The notes under the pieces: generated by a model
What the model saw: only the letters and a program-made list of their open reading frames with translations
Databases searched by the model: none
Told to the model about the DNA's origin: nothing
Part shown: positions 19,501 through 27,540 of the stretch, one piece after another
How the letters are laid out: every line of letters begins with the position of its first letter
Position numbering within the stretch: the stretch's first letter is position 1
Assembly (NCBI GenBank): GCA_034003625.1
Contig: JAVEYG010000005.1
Coordinates: 85,340-149,339 of the forward strand
Reading direction: 5' to 3'
Source: GWE2-42-39 sp034003625
GTDB lineage: Bacteria; Bacteroidota; Bacteroidia; Bacteroidales; Prolixibacteraceae
DNA length: 64,000 nucleotides
Translations under genes and position numbers: made by a program

Positions 19501-19930
19501 GTTGCCCCGACGAATCGGTAACTCTTCCGGAAATGGTTTTGTTTTGTTGGTTTTGCATTCCTTCTGCCGGGGTAATAATGATCAGGTTGTTTTCCATTAC
19601 TTTGAATGAAATATTGGCTCCATCGAAAACCTCTTTCAGGATGCTTTCCACATTTTTGTTTTCACTGTTCACTGACACTTTCCGGTTCAGATCGATAAAC
19701 TGTTCGTTGTAAAAGAACCGGAACTCGCTTTGCTCTTCAATAGTTTGAAGCACTTCCCGTACCGTACGGTTTTTCATGTCGAATGAAAGTTTCGCGTTTT
19801 GCGAATAAACCGAGGCCGACAGCTGCATTACACACAGAAATAACAAACTGAATGTTAGTTTCATAGTTAGAAAAATTTTCCCGGACCTGCGCATTTTCGT
19901 ACGCCACCGGCAGTTACGTTTTTTTTTCAT
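16562..19930 (-). CDS. SusC/RagA family TonB-dependent receptor with STN domain (PUL1)
   Basis: A 1122-residue outer-membrane transporter. Domains in order: signal peptide, STN domain (about 50-110) for signalling to FecR, carboxypeptidase-regulatory-like domain (about 130-218, starting ISGRVTDSSGQPLPGVSV), plug domain (about 225-345, with LQIRGLGT and DAASSSIYGSRAANGVI), then the 22-strand barrel ending in Phe. The STN domain ties it to the upstream FecR/ECF pair. The start is supported by the CAAATTTATG context shared by all three susC genes here. A hairpin separates it from fecR. Confidence 0.96.
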   Translation of the reverse strand: MKKKRNCRWRTKMRRSGKIFLTMKLTFSLLFLCVMQLSASVYSQNAKLSFDMKNRTVREVLQTIEEQSEFRFFYNEQFIDLNRKVSVNSENKNVESILKEVFDGANISFKVMENNLIIITPAEGMQNQQNKTISGRVTDSSGQPLPGVSVVLKSTTTGTITDFDGKYILANVPADAVLVFSFVGMKSQEIKMAGKSSINITMEEETVGIEEVVAIGYGIQKKVNLVGSVAAIKINDNISSRTLTNISTGLSGLIPGLSVQQSTGMAGKDGASLQIRGLGTVNNSSPLVVVDGMPDVDINRINMNDIESISVLKDAASSSIYGSRAANGVILITTKTGTRDKSILSYTGNFSLSQPTNFYNYFADYPRSLTMHKRAADNGQNSQVFKQGTIDEWLAKGMVDPFLYPNTNQWDLMIRTGKIQTHNLSATGGSEKMAFFISAGIINEKGVQIYNDFKRYNFRVNLDYKINPKINVGLRMDGQWSKMYYSLSDGFITPTMGDVQGAIAGILPIDPVTGKYGGAMAYGEDVFAQNNLSRYANIHNIQDKREFNGNLMGEWTPIEGLKVRIDYGLRYYDHFNKHYEDPTIEWNFQTGQMSRVLIGETAGVGNTNLNGYKTLLQGRITYERNLLNGHHISLLAGATEEYWNGRSLTASRTDRIHPSLTELDAALSTNQTNSGTSNAEGLLSYIGRFNYSIKDKYLFEANARYDGSSKFLTGSQFGFFPSLAVGWRFTEEQFFASIRKVVTSGKLRASYGKLGNNSGVGRYEQKDTYQLTNYILDGKLVKGFSANKIINPDFSWEETAVTNIGLDFVFLNGKITSEFDLYNRLTTDMIRPSQLSSLLSGYNAPRVNIGELQNRGIEANITWNSNIGEVNYGVNLNLSYNYNKLLKWNEFLAKGNTYLNLPYQFVYTSESYGIAQSWDDIQNAPYQNNRYVAPGDILYKDLNGDGQYTSEDRKAFPIFNQNSFPLQGGLNLYANWHGIDVNILFQGAALRKDYWLDLFNNTTIPAARRGFADFLWHDTWSLDNRSATLPRLLTGNGGNNNSGTDFWLDDFSYIRLKNIMVGYNFPKRTIELLGVEKLRIYFSSENLFTLTKFRGIDPEKSRTNNDPYPLLSTFSFGVNLDF

Positions 19931-20007
19931 AAATTTGAATCGTTAAAGTTTACGAATTGTTACCGGCAGACTGGACATTTGACAGTAACATGAATGAACT
20001 CAGCAAT

Positions 20008-20035
20008 AAAGAGAGGCCTCGCGAGGTCTCTCTTT
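20008..20035 (-). terminator. Hairpin between fecR and susC (PUL1)
   Basis: An almost perfect 28-base palindrome: AAAGAGAG pairs with CTCTCTTT around a self-complementary CCTCGCGAGG core. It begins directly next to the fecR stop codon at 20036-20038. On the minus strand it is followed only by a short T-rich stretch, so it could be a weak terminator, an attenuator or an mRNA stabiliser. Equivalent hairpins occur at 40781 and 57706. Confidence 0.7.
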
Positions 20036-21091
20036 TTATTTTTTCAGCAGTGTTTCAAAGTTTTTCAATTTAGATTCATCAATTGACAAGGTGACATGCT
20101 TATTAATGAGTTTGTATTTCAATGGGGAAGAATACGAAATGGCCGTTAATACCTGTTCAATGGTTTCATCTTTTATGGTCCCTCCAAATTCATAGGTTTT
20201 AATCCGTTCATCGCTAAAAGTGAAATCGACGTTGTAACGCCGTTCCAACAACCGCGACAATTCCCCCAGAGTTGTATTTTTTATGACCCATTTATTGGTG
20301 GTCCACGAAACTTCGTACACATCGGGGCTGTCCAGCACTGTAAACTGGTTATCCGAGGGGTTAAAAACCGCCTTTTGGCCGGGCTTCAAAAGAACTTCCG
20401 AAGGTTTCCCGGTTGTGTGATTTTGTAATTTCACCAAACCTTCGATCAAAATGGTTTGTACAGCAGCTTCGTCGGGATAAGCCTTTACGTTGAATTTGGT
20501 ACCCAGTGCAGTAACCGATATTTCTTTGGCCTTTACAACGAGTGGCAGTTTTTTGTTTTTCGCCACCTCAAAACAGGCTTCCCCTTCCAGTTGGATGTTG
20601 CGGTTGCGGGTTCCAAATTGCGGGTCCACTCTCAGTGTGGTGCCGGCATTGAGCCAGACAAACGATCCGTCGTTGAGTTTTAGGTTGGTTTTCGAGCCAT
20701 AAGGCGCAGTATACTCAACCCAGCTGGAAGAAGAAAGCCCGGCGCTGAAACGCGGTTGCAGCCAGGAATATACCAGTCCCCCGATGAAAAGTGCCACCAT
20801 AAAAACTGCTGCATACCGGCCAATCTGCCGAAAGAAAAGAAACGGATTTTTTTTGCTGCCCATCTTTGTGCCGAGCCTGGCCCAGGCTTTATCCACATCA
20901 AAATCTTTTTCCCTCCGGGAAATCTGCCCTGCTTCCCACAGATCGACCAATTGGCCGAACAGGCGGCTGTTTTCTTCGCTTTCCTCTAACCATGCGGTCA
21001 GAAGTGCAGAATCACATCCGTCCCGGTTTCCACACAAATAGCTGACAATAGAAACCTTAATTTTTTCGGACAAATTATTTTTTTGTGCCAT
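20036..21091 (-). CDS. FecR-family anti-sigma factor (PUL1)
   Basis: A 351-residue single-pass inner-membrane protein. A cytoplasmic N-terminal helical region (about 1-85) should hold the ECF sigma factor. One membrane segment follows near 90-110 (YAAVFMVALFIGGLVYSW). The periplasmic FecR domain contains GSKTNLKLNDGSFVWLNAGT and GEACFEVAKN, and the C-terminal region is STN-like (DETIEQVLTAISYSSPLKYK). It relays substrate occupancy from the SusC STN domain to the sigma factor encoded 55 bases upstream. Confidence 0.94.
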   Translation of the reverse strand: MAQKNNLSEKIKVSIVSYLCGNRDGCDSALLTAWLEESEENSRLFGQLVDLWEAGQISRREKDFDVDKAWARLGTKMGSKKNPFLFFRQIGRYAAVFMVALFIGGLVYSWLQPRFSAGLSSSSWVEYTAPYGSKTNLKLNDGSFVWLNAGTTLRVDPQFGTRNRNIQLEGEACFEVAKNKKLPLVVKAKEISVTALGTKFNVKAYPDEAAVQTILIEGLVKLQNHTTGKPSEVLLKPGQKAVFNPSDNQFTVLDSPDVYEVSWTTNKWVIKNTTLGELSRLLERRYNVDFTFSDERIKTYEFGGTIKDETIEQVLTAISYSSPLKYKLINKHVTLSIDESKLKNFETLLKK

Positions 21092-21146
21092 TTTGTTTGA
21101 TTTGTACTACTATGACACAAAAAAAGGAAGGAGGTATTACACGAGC

Positions 21147-21740
21147 TTAAAAAAATTCTGGAAATTGAAGAATTAGTATGGGGAGATAATCTTTCAGCCC
21201 CACGCGAAGTTTTATCAATGCCCTGTATATTTGAACTTTCACCGTATTTTCGGAAATCCCCAACTGGTCGGCAATTTCTTTGTGCGAACGTTCTTCAAAG
21301 CGGCTCAGGTAAAAAATTTCGCGGCACTGTTCGGGCAATTTTTCAATTTCTGCCTTGATTTTTTCTTCCAGTTCCCGTCCAATCAGGTCGGTCAGCGGAT
21401 ATTTGTCGGAAACCGGGTATTTTATTTTCAGGGCCAGCAGCGCGGCTTCATTTTCCGATATTATATGTTTCCGGCTTTTTTCGCGGTTAAGGTAATTGAT
21501 GCACGAATTTTTCACCGATTGAAAAAGATACGATGAAACCGATTTGTGAATCGTTAAACTTTCCCTTTTTTCCCAGAAGTTCAGGAATACATCGGTCACT
21601 AAGTCTTCGGCAATATCGTTTTGTGAAACGAAACCCACGGCGTAGGCACAAAGGCGTTTGTAGTACGTTCGAAAGAGTATTTCAAATCCCTTTTTATTTC
21701 CATTGGCGACCGACCGTACAAGTTCCTGTTCAAGGTTCAT
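21147..21740 (-). CDS. ECF RNA polymerase sigma factor (PUL1)
   Basis: A 197-residue sigma-70 family ECF factor of the FecI/Bacteroidota type. Region 2 (FEILFRTYYKRLCAYAVGFV...AEDLVTDVFLNFWEKRE) spans about 18-75. Region 4 (LPEQCREIFYLSRFEERSH followed by a helix-turn-helix, ISENTVKVQIYRALIKL) spans about 130-185. It should direct transcription of the PUL1 susC operon when FecR is signalled. It is the first gene of the leftward PUL1 cluster and is divergent from rdgB. The closest -7-like box upstream differs from TAnnTTTG by one base. Confidence 0.94.
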   Translation of the reverse strand: MNLEQELVRSVANGNKKGFEILFRTYYKRLCAYAVGFVSQNDIAEDLVTDVFLNFWEKRESLTIHKSVSSYLFQSVKNSCINYLNREKSRKHIISENEAALLALKIKYPVSDKYPLTDLIGRELEEKIKAEIEKLPEQCREIFYLSRFEERSHKEIADQLGISENTVKVQIYRALIKLRVGLKDYLPILILQFPEFF

Positions 21741-22178
21741 TTTCCTTGGTTTTGAGTTACGAATATACGGGATGATTTTGAAATTGAGTTGTCTTCCGGA
21801 AATTTTACTCTTTTACTGGTATTTTTTGCAGCGGTGATGACTTTTCAACAATCATTTCAGAACAATTTGTATAAACCATATTCTTTTCTATCCTCAAGCC
21901 GGACGGATTCTTCCTTTTCCAATCGATGAAAGGGGAGCAAAAATCTTGTCCCAACGACCCTCACCCAGGCGTTGAGACGGCCTGCCCACCTTTCTGAAGA
22001 TTGGTTCAACTGACTTCCTCTTTTGCTTTTCAAACTATCTTATTTTAGAAAAGAACAAATAATTAGTGAAGTGGATAAAGGTAAAAAGACTATTTTTGAT
22101 AACGCTTACACCTCCTCCATTTCCTTATCTCTGTATAATTTATACTTTTACGATGTTTGATACCAAAACAGAAAAATT
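21741..22178. other. Divergent intergenic region, PUL1 sigma / rdgB
   Basis: 438 bases without a convincing gene. It must hold the promoters of the leftward PUL1 sigma gene and of rightward rdgB. A near match to the Bacteroidota -7 box (TACTTTTA, last base deviating) lies at 22143-22150, 28 bases before the rdgB start. No tRNA, riboswitch or repeat was recognised. It marks the border between the accessory PUL1 region and core genes. Confidence 0.6.
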
Positions 22179-22760
22179 ATGGCACAATTAGTATTTGCCA
22201 CCAACAACCTACACAAATTGCGCGAACTGCAACAAATTCTCGGCAATTCAATTCAATTGCTGAGTTTAACCGATATCGGCTGCACCGACGAGGTTCCCGA
22301 AAATCAGGAAACGCTGGAAGGAAATGCTTCCGAAAAGGCATTTTACATATACAATAAGTTTGGGTACAACTGTTTTGCCGACGATACCGGATTGGAGATT
22401 GACGCTCTGGACGGGGCGCCAGGCGTTTATTCGGCACGCTATGCCGGACCCGAAAAATCGGCCTCCAATAACATGGCTAAAGTTCTTCGCGAAATGGAAA
22501 AAATAAATTCGCGCAAAGCCCGTTTTAGGACTGTGATTTCGCTGGTTGTTGATGGGAAGGAAAAACAGTTTGAAGGCATTGTGGAAGGGGAAATATTGCG
22601 TGAAGCAAGGGGAACGGCAGGTTTTGGCTACGATCCCATTTTCCAGCCTGAAGGATTTGTCGAATCCTTTGGCGAGATGGACGTAGATACAAAGAACAAC
22701 ATCAGCCACCGGGGGCGGGCTGTCGAAAAATTAGTTGACTACCTGAAAAATATGAATTAG
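22179..22760 (+). CDS. rdgB: RdgB/HAM1 non-canonical purine NTP pyrophosphatase
   Basis: A 193-residue cytosolic house-cleaning enzyme that hydrolyses dITP, ITP and XTP to monophosphates, keeping deaminated purines out of DNA and RNA. All family motifs are present: ATNNLHKLRELQ at residues 6-17, DDTGLEIDALDGAPGVYSAR (about 68-87) with the catalytic Asp pair, FGYDPIFQPEGF (about 149-160) and SHRGRAVEKL near the C-terminus. Length is normal. It starts a core-gene run and ends 2 bases before porZ. Confidence 0.96.
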   Translation: MAQLVFATNNLHKLRELQQILGNSIQLLSLTDIGCTDEVPENQETLEGNASEKAFYIYNKFGYNCFADDTGLEIDALDGAPGVYSARYAGPEKSASNNMAKVLREMEKINSRKARFRTVISLVVDGKEKQFEGIVEGEILREARGTAGFGYDPIFQPEGFVESFGEMDVDTKNNISHRGRAVEKLVDYLKNMN

Positions 22761-22762
22761 CA

Positions 22763-25102
22763 ATGACGAAAAAGCTGATCCTGATATTTCTTATGGGTTC
22801 GTTTCTGAAAGCCGGGGCACAGGCCCCGGTGGGAGAATGGACCAATTACCAGTCGTACCGCTCGGCTTCGAAACTGGCCGATGCCGGCGAACTGGTTTAC
22901 TGCGCTGGGAATGGCGGATTATTTGTCTTCAATAAATCAGATAACAGTCCAAAGCCCCTCAGCAGCATTAACGGTCTTTCGGATGTGGGGATCGAAGCGC
23001 TGGCTTACGGCGAACAAAGCAATGTGGTACTGATCGCTTATAAAAACAGCAACATTGACCTGATCTTCGGGAACGATATTTACAACCTGTCCGACATCAA
23101 ACGCAAGCAAATCATGGGCAATAAAGCCATCAACAAAGTGATGTTCGATGGCTCCACCGCATATCTTTCCTGCGGCTTTGGCATTGTGGTCATCAATACT
23201 GAAAAGCGGGAAGTAAAAGACACCTGGTATATTGCCGAGGGCGGCGCCCATCTCACTGTTTACGACATGGCTTCCGATGGCGACTCCCTGTATGCTGCCA
23301 CAAGCGCAGGAATTTACCGCGCCCTTTCCAGCGAACCCAATCTTCAGGATTACTCGAATTGGCAACGGTTTTCAAACCTTTATCCAACCGGGCGTTTTAC
23401 GCAAATTGAAAACCTCAACGGGAAAATTATTGCCTGCTATTCGCCCGCAAGCGGCAACGATGAACTTTATATGCTTGACAATGGCAACTGGACACGGGTC
23501 TTTACGGAAGTCAGCAAAGTCTACGATATGACCGTTGCCTTCAACGACCGGATCATCATCTCGAATAACGGCGACGTGTATGTGTTTGCTGAAAACGGAG
23601 AGATTATCGAGAAAATATTTCAATATGATTTTGGGGACACGCAAAGTCGGGGAATTGACCCGCGCTGCACACTTTTAAATTCGGATGGAACTTACTGGAT
23701 TGCCGACAATCAATATGGACTGGTTTATAAAAAACCCGCGGAATACTGGGATAAAGGTTCCCCCAATGGGCCGTTCGATAATATGACTTTCAGTTTAACG
23801 ATTTCCGAAGGGAACCTTTGGGTCGCTTCAGGGGGGCGCGATGCCGCCTGGGGAAATTTGTGGAACCCGGCCCGTTTTCAGAAAAAAGATGATGAGGGAA
23901 ACTGGTCGGTTTTCGATCAGGAAAGATATCCTGAAATGGCCCGATTCCGCGATATGGTGTACATTGCTTCCGATCCGGGTGACCCCGGCCATGTTTTTGC
24001 AGCCTCCTGGGGGGGTGGTATTTTCGAGTTCAGTGGAAACGAATTGGTAAAACAGCACAGCTTCGGCAACAGCAGTCTCGAACCGGCTATTCCCGGCAAC
24101 GACGAATATGTCCGGGTAGGCGGGCTTGCCTTCGATAAAAACGGCACGCTTTGGGTGAGCAATGGCGGCGGGGGCAATGTACTTTCTTCTTATAAAAACG
24201 AGACATGGCAGTCGTACAGCATTCCTGATCTGGCAAATAAATATAACCTGGGAAATTTAATAGTTACCAACGAAGGCGACAAATGGATCATTGTTCCGAG
24301 GAGCAACGATCTATATCTGGTGAAAGGCGAAAACGAAGCGCGGCAGTGGCAGCGCAACATTGCCTATTTCAGTAATGGCACGGAAGAAATTTACCTTCCC
24401 ATGCACGATGTGTATTCCATTGCCGTTGACCGTGACGGCGCAGTGTGGGTCGGTTCGGCAGGTGGCGTGGCCGTTTACGACAAACCTTCGCGGATATGGA
24501 ATGACCCGCAACAAGACCCTCTGGCGCGATATGCCCGGCAACCCGGCCTCGAAATGGGCGACGGTATTTATCACCCGCTGCTGGCCAGCGAAACCGTTAC
24601 CGCCATTGCGGTCGACGGCGGCAACCGGAAATGGTGCGGCACCAAAGCCAATGGGGTGTTCCTGATTTCGGAAAACGGCGAAAAAGAGCTGGAACATTTT
24701 ACGGTGGATAATTCGCCCCTGCTTTCCAACGAAATTACGTCGATTGCCATCGACAGCCAACGCGGCGAAGTGTTTTTCGGGACCAGCGAAGGCCTCATCT
24801 CCTACATGGGTGTGGCTACCGAACCGGAGAAGAAATTTACCGATGTGTACGTGTACCCCAACCCGGTACGCGAAACCTATGACGGTCCGATTGTGGTAAG
24901 CGGACTGATGGAAGATACCGATGTGAAAATTACCGACATCAGCGGGAACTTAGTTTTTCACGGAACTTCGTTTGGCGGACAGATTTCGTGGGACGGTAAA
25001 AACCGGAACGGCAACCGCTGCCACACGGGTGTTTACCTGGTTTTCCTGAACAACAAATCCGGCGAAGAAACGTTGGTGACAAAGATTTTGTTCATTCATT
25101 AA
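22763..25102 (+). CDS. porZ: PorZ, type IX secretion system surface component
   Basis: A 779-residue exported protein whose size and layout fit PorZ (about 776 residues in Porphyromonas gingivalis). It has a signal peptide, two beta-propeller-like regions made of repeats such as GDKWIIV and DGAVWVGSAGGVAVYD, and a C-terminal T9SS sorting domain from about residue 695 (VYVYPNPVRETYDG...DISGN...GVYLVF). PorZ works with PorU on the cell surface, where it delivers anionic LPS to cargo proteins. The rdgB-porZ-recO order supports the call. Other T9SS propeller proteins (two-component-regulator propellers) are the main alternative. Confidence 0.85.
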   Translation: MTKKLILIFLMGSFLKAGAQAPVGEWTNYQSYRSASKLADAGELVYCAGNGGLFVFNKSDNSPKPLSSINGLSDVGIEALAYGEQSNVVLIAYKNSNIDLIFGNDIYNLSDIKRKQIMGNKAINKVMFDGSTAYLSCGFGIVVINTEKREVKDTWYIAEGGAHLTVYDMASDGDSLYAATSAGIYRALSSEPNLQDYSNWQRFSNLYPTGRFTQIENLNGKIIACYSPASGNDELYMLDNGNWTRVFTEVSKVYDMTVAFNDRIIISNNGDVYVFAENGEIIEKIFQYDFGDTQSRGIDPRCTLLNSDGTYWIADNQYGLVYKKPAEYWDKGSPNGPFDNMTFSLTISEGNLWVASGGRDAAWGNLWNPARFQKKDDEGNWSVFDQERYPEMARFRDMVYIASDPGDPGHVFAASWGGGIFEFSGNELVKQHSFGNSSLEPAIPGNDEYVRVGGLAFDKNGTLWVSNGGGGNVLSSYKNETWQSYSIPDLANKYNLGNLIVTNEGDKWIIVPRSNDLYLVKGENEARQWQRNIAYFSNGTEEIYLPMHDVYSIAVDRDGAVWVGSAGGVAVYDKPSRIWNDPQQDPLARYARQPGLEMGDGIYHPLLASETVTAIAVDGGNRKWCGTKANGVFLISENGEKELEHFTVDNSPLLSNEITSIAIDSQRGEVFFGTSEGLISYMGVATEPEKKFTDVYVYPNPVRETYDGPIVVSGLMEDTDVKITDISGNLVFHGTSFGGQISWDGKNRNGNRCHTGVYLVFLNNKSGEETLVTKILFIH

Positions 25103-25114
25103 ATCTGAAAACCG

Positions 25115-25843
25115 TTGCTCGAAAAAACACAAGGCATATTTCTACATCAGGTTAAGTACTCCGACAACAGTGTCATTGCGAATATTTACACCGAAGAATA
25201 CGGGCGCCGTTCGTACATTGTGAACGGGGTGCATGGAAAAAATGCGGCGGTAAAAGCGGCCATACTACAGCCGATGTACATTCTCGATCTGGAAGTTTAC
25301 CACCGCTCGGGACGCGACATCAACCGGTTGAGAAATGCACGGGTGGCTGTCCCCTACACCAGCATTCCCTACGACATCAGCAAGAGTTCGGTGGTCCTTT
25401 TCCTGGCCGAAATACTGAACAAATGCCTCCGGGAAGAAGAGACCAACCGCGAACTGTACCACTTCATCTTTCATTCACTCACTTTTCTCGACCTTTCAGA
25501 AAAAGGGGTTGCCAATTTTCACTTGTGGTTTTTACTGAAACTCACCGCTTTTCTGGGAATCCTTCCCAACCGTGAAAACCTGAAAACCTCTAACTATTTC
25601 GACCTGAAGAAAGCAGAATTTGTTTCGTCGGAACCCGCTCATCCGCAATTTATGGACAAACGCGCTACCGAAATTTTTGTTCGTTTGTTCGGCCTGAGTT
25701 TCTCCAATCTGCCCGACCTGCAACTAAGTGGTTCCGACCGCCATTCCCTGCTCCAGAAAATAATTGAATTCTACCATATTCACTTTGAATTACTTGGTGA
25801 ATTAAAATCATTACGTGTTTTAAAAGAAGTATTTAACCAATGA
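25115..25843 (+). CDS. recO: DNA repair protein RecO
   Basis: A 242-residue recombination mediator that anneals complementary ssDNA and helps RecR load RecA on SSB-coated DNA. The N-terminal OB-fold (about 1-80) contains IFLHQVKYSDNSVIANIYT and the YGRRSYIVNGVHGK segment typical of Bacteroidota RecO. The alpha-helical C-terminal part follows. The start is an uncommon TTG at 25115, 12 bases after porZ. It is supported because the residues straight after it (MLEKTQGIFLH) match the usual RecO N-terminus and no upstream or nearby ATG fits. Confidence 0.93.
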   Translation: MLEKTQGIFLHQVKYSDNSVIANIYTEEYGRRSYIVNGVHGKNAAVKAAILQPMYILDLEVYHRSGRDINRLRNARVAVPYTSIPYDISKSSVVLFLAEILNKCLREEETNRELYHFIFHSLTFLDLSEKGVANFHLWFLLKLTAFLGILPNRENLKTSNYFDLKKAEFVSSEPAHPQFMDKRATEIFVRLFGLSFSNLPDLQLSGSDRHSLLQKIIEFYHIHFELLGELKSLRVLKEVFNQ

Positions 25844-25913
25844 TAGTTGAAAATTAATTCCGTATTTTTGGGTTTGCCAGCTATAAAATAAGTCCGGGGG
25901 CGATATAATTTTT

Positions 25914-25921
25914 TACCTTTG
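25914..25921 (+). promoter_or_regulatory. Putative -7 promoter box (TACCTTTG)
   Basis: Exact match to the Bacteroidota -7 consensus TAnnTTTG, placed 18 bases before the ATG at 25940. No clear -33 TTTG lies at the usual distance. If used, transcription would start after the upstream TTG codon at 25919, supporting the ATG as the true start. Confidence 0.5.
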
Positions 25922-25939
25922 TCAGCCAATTTGAACAAC

Positions 25940-27112
25940 ATGGTACAATCGAAGATACTGAACAGTAACGGAAGCATATTTTCTCAAATGAACAATCTCC
26001 CCGACAAGCCGGGAATAATTGACATGGCCGTGGGAAAAAGCGAATTTCCCTGCCCCCCGGAGCTCGTTGAATCAGCTTCAAAATATATTCGTTTGGGTTA
26101 CAATAATTTTGCCCCGCTCGAAGGGATACCTGCTTTACGTGCAGAAATAGCTGCCCGGATGAAAACCCTGTACGGATATATATACAACCCCGAAACGGAA
26201 ATAAACATCACTGCCGGGCATATACAGGCAGTGACTACCGCCATCAGTTCGGTGGTAAAGGAAGACGACGAGGTTATCGTTTTTGAACCGGCTTTTGAAT
26301 CGTATGTACCGGCCATTTTGATCAACGGTGGCCGCCCGAAATTTATTTCGCTTAAACTGCCCGACTTTCACATCGACTGGGAGGAACTGCGAAAAATAAT
26401 CAGTTCCAAAACGCGGATGATCATCGTCAATTCGCCACACAATCCCACCGGGGCTGTGCTTTCCGATGAAGATATGGTACAATTGCAAAAAATAACCAAT
26501 GGCACCAACATCGTCATTCTGAGCGATGAAATCTTCGATTCGTTTGTGTACGACAACAAACGGCATCAGAGCATGGCCCGTTACGAAAAACTCGCAAAAC
26601 GCAGTTTTATCGTCTCGTCATTTGGCCCTGCGTATAATGTAAATGGATGGGGGATAGCCAGTTGTATTGCTCCTGAAAACCTGATGCGCGATTTCCGGAA
26701 CGTACACCAGTTTCAGGTATTTAACGCAAACACACCCTTGCAATATGCGTTGGCCGAATTTATCGGGAATGACGGAAGCTACCATGAAATACCGGAAATT
26801 TATCAGGGCAAACGCAACTATTTCAAGCGCCTGATGGCCGACAGCAAATTTGGGCTCATCCCAACCCAGGGCAGTTATTTCCAATTGCTCGATTATTCTG
26901 AGCTTTCAGACGAAAAGGACAGCGATTTTGCCCTTCGCCTGCTTAACGAATACGGGTTGGCAACCATACCTCTTTCGGCTTTTTTCCACGAAAAAACGAA
27001 GCTGAAAATGGTACGCCTCTGTTTTGCAAAAACCAACGAAACACTTGAAAAGGCAGCAGATATATTGAAATCGGTAAAGGCTCTTACCGCGGCGGAAAAT
27101 CCTGTTCGCTGA
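25940..27112 (+). CDS. Class I/II aminotransferase homologue lacking the PLP lysine
   Basis: A 390-residue fold-type-I aminotransferase homologue of the methionine aminotransferase (YbdL-like) type. It keeps NSPHNPTG (residues 164-171), the PLP-ring Asp196 in LSDEIFD, and a C-terminal substrate-carboxylate Arg in MVRLCFAK. However, the Schiff-base lysine position, normally SFGKT, reads SSFGPAYNVNGWG, with Pro230 (codon 26627-26629) in place of Lys. Two PLP- or substrate-contacting Tyr positions are Phe. It is therefore unlikely to transaminate by the normal mechanism. The rest of the frame is intact, suggesting a maintained non-catalytic or altered role. Start ATG 25940 is preferred over TTG 25919. 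Confidence 0.88.
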   Translation: MVQSKILNSNGSIFSQMNNLPDKPGIIDMAVGKSEFPCPPELVESASKYIRLGYNNFAPLEGIPALRAEIAARMKTLYGYIYNPETEINITAGHIQAVTTAISSVVKEDDEVIVFEPAFESYVPAILINGGRPKFISLKLPDFHIDWEELRKIISSKTRMIIVNSPHNPTGAVLSDEDMVQLQKITNGTNIVILSDEIFDSFVYDNKRHQSMARYEKLAKRSFIVSSFGPAYNVNGWGIASCIAPENLMRDFRNVHQFQVFNANTPLQYALAEFIGNDGSYHEIPEIYQGKRNYFKRLMADSKFGLIPTQGSYFQLLDYSELSDEKDSDFALRLLNEYGLATIPLSAFFHEKTKLKMVRLCFAKTNETLEKAADILKSVKALTAAENPVR

Positions 27113-27470
27113 AAACAATCGCTTCGTAAGTATACAATCCGGCGGTCTTTCAGCCGTCGGTGCCAGGTTGTACCATGTCGCCCCAGTCCCAGTTCGTCAA
27201 TGAGTTAAAACAAGGGCTGGCTGTCTGAAAACGCCCGGTGCAGACTCTCAGCTTTTTCGTTCGGTAAATACTTACAAACGCCCTTTACTGCTTTCGGGAT
27301 TTTTTCCGAAGGAGAACGGTATCCCCGGTGTTGCAACTAATCAGACAAACGTTCACGGGCCAGCGCAAGCAAATAGTTTTTATCGTTTTCTGAAAGGAAA
27401 AAAGTGTCTACTTTTTCTTCGTTTACCGTAATGACATGATATTCCACTACTGTTGTGTCTCTATTGTTTT
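27113..27470. other. Non-coding or decayed stretch with a short minus-strand ORF remnant
   Basis: About 360 bases after the aminotransferase homologue. A possible hairpin (CCGGCGG at 27139-27145 with CCGTCGG at 27154-27160) may end that transcript, without a T run. On the minus strand a stop at 27337-27339 closes a roughly 43-residue reading frame (containing VVEYHVITVNEEKVDTFF and NYLLALARE) that has no start codon. It looks like the tail of a lost gene. I do not recognise it. Confidence 0.5.
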
Positions 27471-27540
27471 ATCATACTGAACGTAATGAACATCTGTTGT
27501 AATAGCGCAAAACGTGAGACCCTTCACTACGTTCAGGGAT
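27471..27540. repeat. Small MITE/REP-like element with inverted ends
   Basis: CTGAACGTAATGA at 27477-27489 is an inverted match, one mismatch in 13, to TCACTACGTTCAG at 27524-27536. The element abuts the end of the Memo-like remnant and supplies its last codons, so it probably inserted there or marks a deletion joint. Words such as GTGAAGGGTCTCA are typical of short dispersed repeats. Confidence 0.6.

Noticed and set aside
22266..22709. Long minus-strand frame opposite rdgB
   Set aside because: It lies wholly within the well-supported rdgB gene on the other strand and has no protein-family signature.
24311..24760. Minus-strand frame of about 149 codons inside porZ
   Set aside because: Shadow of the porZ coding sequence; composition is explained by the opposite strand.
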